Shown here in pieces: positions 31,990-41,400 of a DNA stretch of 64,000 bases. The translations under genes were made by a program, and so were the position numbers. The notes under the pieces are model-generated. The model saw only the letters and a program-made list of their open reading frames with translations. It had not been told where the DNA came from and did not search any database. Positions within the stretch are counted from its first letter, which is position 1. The number at the start of each line of letters is the position of its first letter. The DNA lies in assembly GCA_013391385.1 (NCBI GenBank), contig JACBFI010000004.1:1-64000 (forward strand), read 5' to 3'. The stretch comes from Sediminibacterium sp. Gen4. GTDB lineage: Bacteria > Bacteroidota > Bacteroidia > Chitinophagales > Chitinophagaceae.

Positions 31990-32722
31990 TGGTCACACGG
32001 TTTTCAATGACTGGTTGAATGGTTTTTCCGGCTTTGGTTTGACTATCAATATATTCTACAATAGCATCACGCATTAAGTACCCTAGATTGATCTGTGGAA
32101 TGGGTTTTAACATACTACAATCACTTCCCCCATTGGCCACATAATCAGAATGCACAACAGTATATACTGCATTCGGATCCAACGGTTTTCCATGGATGAG
32201 AATGTTGACAGCTTTTTTATTTTTGATTTGCAGCGTTACCCCTTTCGATACAGGCCATCCACCATCAGCCGCCATTACATCGAGATACTGCTGTAAAACA
32301 CTTCCCTTCAATTCTTGTAAAATCAGGATATTATCAAAAGGCATGATCTCAAAAATTTTTCCTACAGTAATATTCCCCTTTGACAAATAACTCCTTATAC
32401 CCCCTGCATTCATGAACGCAGCATCAATTTTTCGAGCAAATTTTTTTTCGCCCATCTCTTTATAACAATCAGCTAAAAAATTACCGATCTCCGATTCCGG
32501 ACGTTTATTGATATATGTATCTGCACTCGCACCAATTACCTTATTCATGGTGGTGTTGATATTGGTTGCATATGGTTGCAACATACCTACCACAGATGAA
32601 TCACTGCGAATGGATGCATCGATCTTGTATTGTGTGTGCTGTAAAGATGTTGGCTGATAAAAAGTACTGCAGGAGGATAGTGCAATAAATAGACCCAAGA
32701 AAATAGAATTTCTCCTGTACAT
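31979..32722 (-). CDS. 5'-nucleotidase C-terminal-domain lipoprotein
   Basis: 247 residues with a lipoprotein signal (lipobox ALSSCS, Cys about 18). The rest matches the 5'-nucleotidase C-terminal (substrate-binding) domain: ESEIGNFLADCYKE, DAAFMNAGGIRSYL, GKIFEIMPFDNILILQELKGS and VHSDYVANGGSDCSML. It lies first in the operon, before the catalytic half, so the domain order is reversed relative to fused UshA. Membrane anchoring through lipid may hold the pair at a membrane. Confidence 0.88.
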   Translation of the reverse strand: MYRRNSIFLGLFIALSSCSTFYQPTSLQHTQYKIDASIRSDSSVVGMLQPYATNINTTMNKVIGASADTYINKRPESEIGNFLADCYKEMGEKKFARKIDAAFMNAGGIRSYLSKGNITVGKIFEIMPFDNILILQELKGSVLQQYLDVMAADGGWPVSKGVTLQIKNKKAVNILIHGKPLDPNAVYTVVHSDYVANGGSDCSMLKPIPQINLGYLMRDAIVEYIDSQTKAGKTIQPVIENRVTNAD

Positions 32723-32833
32723 GGCAGTTAGTGGTTAATGGTGGAAGGTACAATATAATTCTACCCCGTATCGCTTTTTTTCCGTTTAAAGAATATTTTA
32801 ATCCTACTTTTACAGCTAATAAATTATAAATGA

Positions 32834-33208
32834 ATGTCGTACGAAATCACAGGAAAATTAGTAGCCAAATTTGATATCATTCAAAGAAGTGAAACCTTCA
32901 AAACCCGCGAATTTGTGATTGAAAAATCAGAAGATATTGGCGGAAGAGTTATTACCAATTATGTAAAGTTTCAATGCGTTCAAGATAAAACCGCAATGCC
33001 CGACCGTTTTACCATTGGAGACGATGTTCGCGTTCAATTCAATATCAAAGGAACCAAATGGGTAAAAGACGGTAGAGAGAACTATATTACCAATTTAGAC
33101 GCTTGGCGTATGGAAGCGGTAAAGCTTGGACAGCAAGATCAACCAGCAGGTAATGCCTACAACGATATGCCCCCACCGGCTGATGTTGTGGATGATCTTC
33201 CCTTTTAA
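32834..33208 (+). CDS. DUF3127 protein, OB-fold SSB-like
   Basis: 124 residues matching DUF3127: MSYEITGKLVAKFDIIQRS, FKTREFVIEKSE, YVKFQCVQDK, GDDVRVQFNIKG, NYITNLDAWRME. The C-terminal tail is disordered and ends DVVDDLPF, the acidic-plus-Phe tip by which SSB recruits partner proteins. I infer a single-stranded-DNA-related OB-fold protein. It is followed 44 bases later by a flavoprotein gene. Confidence 0.8.
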   Translation: MSYEITGKLVAKFDIIQRSETFKTREFVIEKSEDIGGRVITNYVKFQCVQDKTAMPDRFTIGDDVRVQFNIKGTKWVKDGRENYITNLDAWRMEAVKLGQQDQPAGNAYNDMPPPADVVDDLPF

Positions 33209-33252
33209 TGATCCATTTTTTTGAACACTTTTTAGGCTAAATACCTAACAGT

Positions 33253-34872
33253 ATGCAACAACAATATACACTGAAGCTTAAGCCGTCTGAAGCGGCGAAT
33301 GAAGACATTGTTCGACAGTACATTGCACAGAGCAGTGGTAAACCGATTGAGCAAATTTCAGGTTTTCATCTTCTCAAACGTTCCATCGATGCGCGTAGCC
33401 GCCAACAGGTATGGATCAACCTCACCGTTCAGGCATTTATTGATGAACCCTTTCATGAAAGAAATATTATTCCTGTTTCATTTAAGGATGTTGCGAATTC
33501 CACAAAAAAAGTCATCATCATCGGTGCGGGACCGGCCGGACTATTTGCCGCTCTCAAATTAATAGAAGCAGGTATTTGTCCGATCATCTTAGAAAGAGGT
33601 AAAGATGTTCGTTCCAGAAGACGCGATCTGGCCAAACTTAACAAAGAAGGCATCGTTGATCCTGAAAGCAATTACTGTTTTGGTGAAGGCGGAGCCGGTA
33701 CTTACAGTGATGGAAAACTTTATACCCGCAGTACCAAAAGAGGGGATATCAATCGTATCCTGAATCTATTGTATCAGTTTGGTGCAAGTGAGTCTGTTTT
33801 ATATGATGCACACCCACACATCGGCACCAATAAACTTCCTCATATCATAACTGCCATGCGGGAACAGATACGCGATAGCGGCGGACAGTTTCTCTTTGAA
33901 AAAAAAGTGGTTGATTTTATTCTGGAAAAAGAAACCATCAAAGCCGTTCAAACGGCTGATGGAGATACCATTGCCGCTGATGCTTGCATTCTGGCTACCG
34001 GACATTCTGCCCGCGATATTTTCAGACTGTTGCACGATAAAAAAATAGGAATAGAAGCCAAACCTTTTGCACTCGGTGTACGCATTGAACATCCACAAGC
34101 ACTTATCGATTCCATTCAATACCATTGCCCGATTCGTGATGAATTCTTACCACCCGCTTCTTATGGCTTAGTGGAACAAGTGAATAAAAGAGGAGTATTT
34201 AGTTTTTGCATGTGTCCGGGTGGCATTATTGCACCCGCCGCAACAAGTCCGGGTGAACTGGTCGTAAACGGTTGGAGTCCCAGCAAACGCAATAATCCCT
34301 ATGCCAATAGTGGCATGGTAGTTCAGGTAGAACAACATGATGCCATTCAGTTTTTTGAGAAAAGAAAATGGACATTACCGGATGGAACAGTGATCCCTAA
34401 AAATACAGCTACCGAAAATGATCCCTTATTACTCATGTATTTTCAACAATCAGTAGAACAAAGTTCCTTCAATGCAGGCGGTGGTCATTTTGTAGCACCG
34501 GCGCAAAGAATGGTTGATTTTTGCTCAGGAAAATCATCCAATGATTTACCAGACTGCAGTTATGTACCCGGCTTACATACCACACCACTTGAACAAGTGC
34601 TTCCGGATTTTATTTCTAAAAGTTTACAAGGTGGATTTCAAGCTTTTGGTAAAAAAATGCGTGGTTATTATACCAATGATGCAGTAGTAGTAGCCACGGA
34701 AAGTAGAACCTCTTCTCCGGTTCGTATTCCAAGAGATGCTGATACCTTAACACACCCTCAGATCATTAATTTATATCCTTGTGGTGAAGGAGCAGGTTAT
34801 GCAGGTGGAATTGTCAGTGCTGCCATGGATGGGGAGAGAGTGGCAGATAGAATCATAAGAAAAGGGAAGTAA
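33253..34872 (+). CDS. COG2509-type FAD-dependent dehydrogenase
   Basis: 539 residues. A small N-terminal domain of about 75 residues (YTLKLKPSEAANEDIVRQYI) precedes the FAD-binding Rossmann motif GAGPAGLFAALKL. Family-specific motifs follow: NYCFGEGGAGTYSDGKLYTR, ACILATGHSARDIF and the C-terminal PCGEGAGYAGGIVSAAMDG. This is a conserved but functionally obscure flavoprotein family; the substrate is unknown. The stop codon is part of a bidirectional terminator. Confidence 0.85.
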   Translation: MQQQYTLKLKPSEAANEDIVRQYIAQSSGKPIEQISGFHLLKRSIDARSRQQVWINLTVQAFIDEPFHERNIIPVSFKDVANSTKKVIIIGAGPAGLFAALKLIEAGICPIILERGKDVRSRRRDLAKLNKEGIVDPESNYCFGEGGAGTYSDGKLYTRSTKRGDINRILNLLYQFGASESVLYDAHPHIGTNKLPHIITAMREQIRDSGGQFLFEKKVVDFILEKETIKAVQTADGDTIAADACILATGHSARDIFRLLHDKKIGIEAKPFALGVRIEHPQALIDSIQYHCPIRDEFLPPASYGLVEQVNKRGVFSFCMCPGGIIAPAATSPGELVVNGWSPSKRNNPYANSGMVVQVEQHDAIQFFEKRKWTLPDGTVIPKNTATENDPLLLMYFQQSVEQSSFNAGGGHFVAPAQRMVDFCSGKSSNDLPDCSYVPGLHTTPLEQVLPDFISKSLQGGFQAFGKKMRGYYTNDAVVVATESRTSSPVRIPRDADTLTHPQIINLYPCGEGAGYAGGIVSAAMDGERVADRIIRKGK

Positions 34873-34889
34873 TGACTTACCTCCCTTTT
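34860..34889. terminator. Bidirectional terminator
   Basis: AAAAGGGAAGTAA (34860-34872) pairs with TTACCTCCCTTTT (34877-34889) with one mismatch, then CTTTTTT. It includes the flavoprotein stop codon and serves the convergent hydrolase gene. Confidence 0.85.
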
Positions 34890-34894
34890 CTTTT

Positions 34895-35893
34895 TTAATT
34901 ATTTTCCTGCTGTTTCCTTGAAATCAACAATTGCTGTTTGAGCAATTCGTTCTTCTTGAATGCTTCCAACTCTTTATCCAATTGTTGTTGATCGTTATCC
35001 GTCCAGTTGGTAGTAATATTTTTTAGATCCGGTTTACCGGCATCCACCCATGCTGTATACCAAAAATCTGCGATCAGATCTGCCGATTGCAATAATCTTT
35101 GGTTGATACTTGGCTTTAATGAAGCTGCATAAGCTTTTGCAAATTCAGTAGAGTAGCTTTTGGATTCCCTGCCTCTTCTCATCTGTACGCGATATTTGGT
35201 GGCCTCTGTGAAATTTTTAGATACTTCTATTTCTTTTGCCAACATTTCCGGTACCATCGAAAAACCGGTACGTACCGCTTTCCAGATGGCTGCTGCAGGA
35301 TCTTTCAGGTAAGTAGCTTTATGTGACGAGTATAATTGGTACTGTTCAATTTCTAATTCCGGGATCATCGATTCCCATAAACTATGTAACCCTTTCTGAT
35401 TGGTTAATTGTCCGTCATAGTTCACCGTTGTATGCAACGGCACATGAGCATCCCCGATATAATGACCAATATCTGCTGCATAAAACAAAATACTGTCTTT
35501 ATTTTTCTGCTGGAAGGCTGCTGTTAATTTTTGTTTCATGTATATCACATGATAGGGTACGTATCCATACTTTTCCAAACTATCTTTTGAATATTGCTGT
35601 ACGGCTTTCTGCCAATCAAAAGGCATGCTATGTGCTGCATTCTCTCCATACATTTCCAGATCGATAAAATGTTTAGGAGCTTCAGTACTATCGGTATTAC
35701 GTCTTTGATCAGGACGAGGAGCATCTGCTACTACTTTTTCTAGATTTTTATAGAAAAACGGTCTGATTTCAGCAGGTAATTCATAGACTGCCAATTGATG
35801 GATGGTTCTGTGAACTAAAAAACCCCAGCTTCCACATACCACCAGGATCACTAACAATACAACGCCAATCTTACTTTTTTGCAGATGATTCAT
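34895..35893 (-). CDS. S1/P1-nuclease / zinc phospholipase C-like hydrolase
   Basis: 332 residues with an N-terminal signal anchor; the mature part starts at or near WGFLVHRTIHQLAV, where the N-terminal Trp/His would bind zinc. The other zinc motifs are APKHFIDLE, DIGHYIGDAHVPLH and LHSLWE, typical of the trinuclear-zinc S1/P1 nuclease and phospholipase C superfamily. The activity may be nuclease or phospholipase. The C-terminus is a charged Lys/Gln-rich helix. It stands alone, divergent from the ABC exporter genes. Confidence 0.85.
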   Translation of the reverse strand: MNHLQKSKIGVVLLVILVVCGSWGFLVHRTIHQLAVYELPAEIRPFFYKNLEKVVADAPRPDQRRNTDSTEAPKHFIDLEMYGENAAHSMPFDWQKAVQQYSKDSLEKYGYVPYHVIYMKQKLTAAFQQKNKDSILFYAADIGHYIGDAHVPLHTTVNYDGQLTNQKGLHSLWESMIPELEIEQYQLYSSHKATYLKDPAAAIWKAVRTGFSMVPEMLAKEIEVSKNFTEATKYRVQMRRGRESKSYSTEFAKAYAASLKPSINQRLLQSADLIADFWYTAWVDAGKPDLKNITTNWTDNDQQQLDKELEAFKKNELLKQQLLISRKQQENN

Positions 35894-36040
35894 ATGTTTT
35901 TCGCGTATTTAAGGCGCGAAAATAGCAGATTCGGGTCCAATTGCTGTAATAATTCCCCCTGATCCACTACTAACGACCTGTTATTGTTGATTTGCTATCT
36001 TCATTTCGACATTATTCGAACACGACCAAACCACTTCAAT

Positions 36041-36976
36041 ATGAGTAAAATCCTTGAACTAGAGGCATTAAGAAAATATTATGCCACCCAAAAAGCAGTG
36101 GATGACATCAGTTTCTCCATTGAAAAAGGCAGCATTTTCGGACTCTTAGGTCCGAATGGCGCAGGTAAAACCACCCTGCTGCGTATGATTACCGGTATTT
36201 TCTATCCTGATATGGGACAGATCACATTCGATGGTAAACCTTTTGATCCGTTGAATGATATTCGTATGATCGGTTATATGCCTGAAGAACGGGGTTTGTA
36301 CAAAAAAATGAAGATTGGGGAGCAAGCCCTTTACCTGGCACAACTAAAAGGTTTGAGCAAGGCTGAAGCCATGGAGAAAATCAAGTATTGGTTCAAGAAA
36401 CTGGAAATGGAAACCTGGTGGAATAAGAAAGTAGAGGATTTAAGTAAAGGGATGAGCCAAAAATTACAATTTGTAACCACCGTTCTTCATGAGCCCAAAT
36501 TGATCATTTTAGATGAACCCTTTAGTGGTTTGGATCCATTGAATGCCAATTTGATCAAGGATGAAATATTTGGTTTAGCACAACGTGGCTCTACTGTTAT
36601 TTTCAGTACCCACCGTATGGAACAAGTAGAAGAAATCTGTGATCATATTGTATTGGTAAATCTGGGTAAAAAAGTGTTAGATGGTTCAGTAGCAGAGATC
36701 AAACAAAAATTCAAAGAGAATCAATTCAAGATTCGTTTACAAGAAAAACCCGCCAATATCAACAGCGATGCTTTCTCTGTTCTGCAGGATCATTCCAATG
36801 ATCTTGTGGTAAAGATTCATGAAGGTTTCCGCAGTAATGATGTATTGATGCACTTCCTGCAACAAGGTACTACCATTGAATCCTTCCATGAGATATTACC
36901 TTCTCTTAATGAGATCTTTATTCGCATTGTAGAAGGCAGTAGTGCACTCACGAGATCATTCCAGAAAGTAGATTAA
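36041..36976 (+). CDS. ABC transporter ATP-binding protein, NatA-like
   Basis: 311 residues from the ATG at 36041 (MSKILELEALRKYY). Walker A is GPNGAGKTT, the signature LSKGMSQKLQF, Walker B LIILDEPFSGLDP, and the His switch STHRMEQ. A DUF4162-type C-terminal region follows. A frame start at 35984 would add 19 residues without domain value. It is followed 35 bases later by its permease; together they resemble NatAB-type sodium or drug exporters, but the substrate is unknown. Confidence 0.92.
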   Translation: MSKILELEALRKYYATQKAVDDISFSIEKGSIFGLLGPNGAGKTTLLRMITGIFYPDMGQITFDGKPFDPLNDIRMIGYMPEERGLYKKMKIGEQALYLAQLKGLSKAEAMEKIKYWFKKLEMETWWNKKVEDLSKGMSQKLQFVTTVLHEPKLIILDEPFSGLDPLNANLIKDEIFGLAQRGSTVIFSTHRMEQVEEICDHIVLVNLGKKVLDGSVAEIKQKFKENQFKIRLQEKPANINSDAFSVLQDHSNDLVVKIHEGFRSNDVLMHFLQQGTTIESFHEILPSLNEIFIRIVEGSSALTRSFQKVD

Positions 36977-37011
36977 TCATCTTTGTTATTCAACCACTAA
37001 CAACACAACTT

Positions 37012-38355
37012 ATGAATAAGATATTTATAGTAGCCAGAAGAGAATTTCTCACCAGGGTACAAAAGAAAACTTTTTTACTCACCACTATTGGCGTGCCCAT
37101 ATTGATTTTTGCATTTTATGCAGTCATCATTTTTATGTCTGTAAAGTCAACCAGCGACTTCAAAGTAGCAGTAGTTGATCAGGCCAATGTGTTCAATGGA
37201 AAAATTGATGAGAAAAAAAGCAGTGAGGTTATTTTCAGTTTCGTCAATGAAGACACCGCCACACTCAATAAAAAATTAGAACAAAAAGAGTATGATGCTT
37301 ACCTATATGTACCTGCTGGATTTAGTATCAGCGGACAAAGCAACGACTCATTACAGTTTCGTTCAGCTAAAACAGTAGGTTTAATGACCCGTGAAAAAAT
37401 TGAAAGCAGGGTCAGCAAAGCATTGGAAGAAAAACGGCTCTTGTCTATGAATATTTCCAAAGCACAATTGGATAGTATTCAAGCACAAAAAGAATTGATC
37501 ACTTTTGCCAATACTTCGGGTAAAAAAGAAAACCAAACCAAAGTAGGCGTGAGTTATGCGGTAGGTTTTATTTCCGGCTTTATGATCTACATCATTCTAT
37601 TTATTTATGGTACCATGGTAATGCGTGGTGTTGTAGAAGAAAAAGTAAGTCGTATTGCAGAAGTCATTATCAGCAGTGTAAAACCGTTCCAACTCATGAT
37701 GGGTAAAATCATTGGTATTGGTGCGGTTGGATTGATCCAGTTTCTGATTTGGGGAGTGTTGATTATTGTGATTCAATTAGCAGTGCCTGTTCTCTTCCCT
37801 CAATTATTTGAAGGCATGCAGGCACAACCTGTACAACCCGGCATGATGGCCGCCGTAGATGCTACCAAACAGCAACCGGATATGATCAAAGGATTGATGG
37901 AAGGACTCAATCAAATCAATTTCCCACTCATTGTTGGTTGTTTTGTATTTTATTTCCTAGGCGGATACTTTATGTATGCTTCTCTTTTTGCAGCAGTAGG
38001 CAGTGCCGCTAATGAAGATATGCAGGATGCACAAAGTCTGTTATTACCCATCATGATGCCGATCATTTTCGGGATTGTTATTATGATGCAGGCTGTGAAT
38101 AATCCAAACGGAAATCTGGCAGTATTTGGCAGTTTATTCCCATTAACCTCTCCTATTGTAATGATGGCTAGAGTAGCCCATGGCATACCGGATGGTGTTT
38201 CTACTTTTCAATTGATCTTAAGTATGCTCTTCCTGATACTCGGATTCTTTGGAACTACATGGCTGGCAGGTAAAATCTATCGTACCGGCATCTTAATGTA
38301 CGGCAAGAAAGTAACCTGGAAAGAATTATGGAAATGGGCGGTTAAGAAAAACTAG
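37012..38355 (+). CDS. ABC-2 type permease, NatB-like
   Basis: 447 residues: one N-terminal membrane helix (about 20-45), a 130-residue extracytoplasmic domain (KVAVVDQANVFNGKIDEKKS), then five to six helices from about 185 to 430. The motif VMRGVVEEKVSRIAEVIISSVKPFQLMMGKIIG is the conserved cytoplasmic element of the NatB/ABC2_membrane_3 family. It pairs with the preceding ATPase. The gene ends before a long AT-rich inverted repeat shared with sprA. Confidence 0.9.
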   Translation: MNKIFIVARREFLTRVQKKTFLLTTIGVPILIFAFYAVIIFMSVKSTSDFKVAVVDQANVFNGKIDEKKSSEVIFSFVNEDTATLNKKLEQKEYDAYLYVPAGFSISGQSNDSLQFRSAKTVGLMTREKIESRVSKALEEKRLLSMNISKAQLDSIQAQKELITFANTSGKKENQTKVGVSYAVGFISGFMIYIILFIYGTMVMRGVVEEKVSRIAEVIISSVKPFQLMMGKIIGIGAVGLIQFLIWGVLIIVIQLAVPVLFPQLFEGMQAQPVQPGMMAAVDATKQQPDMIKGLMEGLNQINFPLIVGCFVFYFLGGYFMYASLFAAVGSAANEDMQDAQSLLLPIMMPIIFGIVIMMQAVNNPNGNLAVFGSLFPLTSPIVMMARVAHGIPDGVSTFQLILSMLFLILGFFGTTWLAGKIYRTGILMYGKKVTWKELWKWAVKKN

Positions 38356-38373
38356 AGAAAAGAGGAATACAAA

Positions 38374-38433
38374 AATGATGAATAAAGAATAATGAATTTC
38401 GAAAGTATCATTCATTATTCTTTATTCATCATT
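38374..38433. terminator. 23-bp perfect inverted repeat between convergent genes
   Basis: 38374-38396 (built on AATGATGAATAAAGAATAAT) is perfectly complementary to 38411-38433, with a 14-base loop. It separates natB-like and sprA 3' ends and is probably a bidirectional terminator. It is one of several intergenic palindromes made of short repeated words. Confidence 0.75.
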
Positions 38434-38449
38434 CATTATTTATACTTCT

Positions 38450-41400
38450 CTACTGTGCTAACGACACTCTCACACTAACCCCTGCACGGGTATTTACACT
38501 TGGCGCTGACGTCGAAATATATGGTGTTACTCTTCGCTGATCAAAGAAGAAACGAATATTGACCCTGTTATTGATGATATAATCAATAGATGGCTGAATA
38601 GTAATTTCTTTCTGTCCACCCGTACCATACGCATTGCTCTGATCCAATCTACTATTGGTCAATGATTCATCGCGCATACCAATATCTACTTTTAAAGTGA
38701 GGTCATTCTCCAGTTTCTTTCCTTTTCCTCCCGGCAATTTGAAAGGAAGGTTGATGCCGCGCTTTCTCCAGCTAAAACCAAATGTCCAATCTGTATTCCT
38801 GGTTTCACTTAATTGGAAATCTACTAAGCTTAAACTCAGTCTTCTCCCCTTACCATAAGTGAATTTCAGATTCATTTGATCGTTCGTGGTAATATCAATA
38901 CCAATCAAGGGCTCAAAACTTTCCTGCATTGTAATATTCGGCACTAAGAAATAAGGAATGAAATTACCACTTACCGTATCAATGAATGCCGGACCTCCCA
39001 ATCTGAATGGATCTGTATATAAGAGTGCACTGTTAAAACTATTCATACTCAGATTACCCCTGTATCCATGTGAGAATGTGATATTATTGAAGATCTTTTG
39101 TAAGGAAGGCAACTTACTCAGACCGGTATAAGTCAACCTCCAATTCGGTCTTGGGAGAATGCCACTAAACGGATTCGAAGAAATATTCGGATTGGATTGC
39201 TTAATCAATGCAACTGAATTGGGATCTTTTTTTGTGTACGCTGCCAGGAAGGAAGGAATCAATACATCCTGAGCATACCTTCCATAACCTGTTGCATATC
39301 CATCAGCTGTAAATTTCTGTCCTGCCGGAAGTGCCTGCCAATAAGGATTTCCCTCTGCCACTCTACGAGAAACGATTAAACGATTATTTTCAAATGTTTT
39401 AAATGTGGTAGAAATTTCATTGGGATTGAATTTGCCAAATAGCGTATTAAATGCCACATAAGAAACACTAAAGCCACCTGTTGCCAATGGATTCAAGTGA
39501 TTGAAGTTTCCGGTTCCCAGTGTATCCTTAAATAATTCAGAATAATCTTTTGTAAATGATTTTTGCAGATTCAAATCAATGATCAATTCTCTAACAGGCT
39601 CTAATTGCGCTGTTATTTCATAGCGTTGCTCAAAGCTTTGTCTGAATAAGAAGTTGAATGTAGTATCTCTGGATAGTAAACCTTGTGCTGCTTTTTTATT
39701 TAACCATGCAGTATCAGGTTGCTTTCCAAATACATAATCAAGTCCCGGTGCCATACTGTTAAAATTCTGCCCCAGAAAACGGGTACTATCCATATAACCT
39801 GGCAGCCTGCTCCTATAATTGGCTGAATAATTCACGGATACATTCTTCAGCATGGTTAATAATTTACCACCTGCTCTTTCCAATCCGCCCAACTCTGGCA
39901 ATTGATTGGCGCGAAGCAATCTTTGTGCGATGCGTTCATCTCTTCGTTGTGCTTTCCATTTTTTAAGCGCTTCTTTTCTGTCTTTACCCAATAACCCTTG
40001 CAATGCAACCGATTTCGGCAAAAGTGTTGAACCCAACAAGTTAGAAGGTGGCTTTTTGTTCTTGGTGGTATCTCCTTTTTGTTTGGGAGCAGGTACATTA
40101 TCCAGTGCGCGCATCCATCTGGACTTCGCGTATAAGCTGGCAAAATTGAACTGTGCAGTAAAATTGTTTTCCTGTGCGTTCTCAAGTGTGTTACCCAAGT
40201 TATAAGCCAATCTACTGGCCCCAATCCAATTGTAACTTGCGGTATAGCCATACCTTGCAGTAATCCAATCGGTCATGGGGAATTTATTGAGTGGCAAAGT
40301 ATAGGTAAGTGTTGCCTTTTGAGTGTAGAGGGTATTCCTTCCCCCATTAAAAAAGTTTTTCCGAACAGAGTCTTTTTTCTCTTTTGTATCAATTCTTCCG
40401 AATGGTTCATCCACACGGGCATTGTTGACTGCTGAGAAATCAAAGTTCAAGGAACGACTCAAATCCCAACGCATATTATAGAAGCGATCGAACGTAAAAT
40501 ATTTATCGTAAGTCGTATCTACACGTTCTACCTTACTATCAAATGTATTAACGATACGAGGTATGAACTGCCCGAACTGTCGTTGAATATCTGTTCTAAA
40601 ACTGAGGAAAGATGGCTTGAGATTAAAATTAAAGTCTTTCACCAATGCAAACCATGGAGAGTTAGATTTGATGAGTTTTTTCAATGGCTCGATATAATTA
40701 CTTTGTGCATTGTAGGTATAACCAAATCCGCCACGATGCCTGGTTACTTTATTCTCTTGAATGACCGGGCTTGTTTGTTCTGTCTCAGTGAATGAATAAT
40801 TAAAATCAAAATTGCTCAGACTTAATAATCCTTGTTTTGCTCCCGGAAGGAATCTGGCATTGGTAAAATTGAGTGTACGAATAGTGGTTTGATCAACGGC
40901 CGCTTTTCGAATGGAATCGCGTTGATTAGGAGAACTATTGTTCAATTTTTCTTTGTAGCGTACATCTCTATCAAAAGGATCATACTCAGGTGTAAGTATG
41001 GTTCTATTGATACTGGCATATACCGGGAGAGAAAATCGAGCTTTCTTGGGTAATAATTTACCGGCATCAATGTTTGCTGCAATATCAAACTGCATCAGGT
41101 TATCCCTTGCACGCTCGTTAACACGTTGTTCAATCGTACCAAACCCTTGTGAACGTGTATTGGCAGAAATAGACATGGTTCCAAGATCTGCCAGCATCAA
41201 ATCTACTCTTCCCAATGCTGCCCAACCACCACGTTCATCCAAATCAGATAAACGTAATTCATTCACCCACACTTCCGAACTGAGAGAAGGTCCATCCGGA
41301 CGATAAGGATTTTCTACGCCTACTAATATACCTCTCACCTCTCCTAAATTCGGGTTACCACGGATAGAATAAATTTTATTACCAAAACGCTCCCGATAAA

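Noticed and set aside
35984..36040. Upstream start of the NatA-like ATPase
   Set aside because: The added residues do not belong to the ABC fold, which begins properly at MSKILELEALRKYY.
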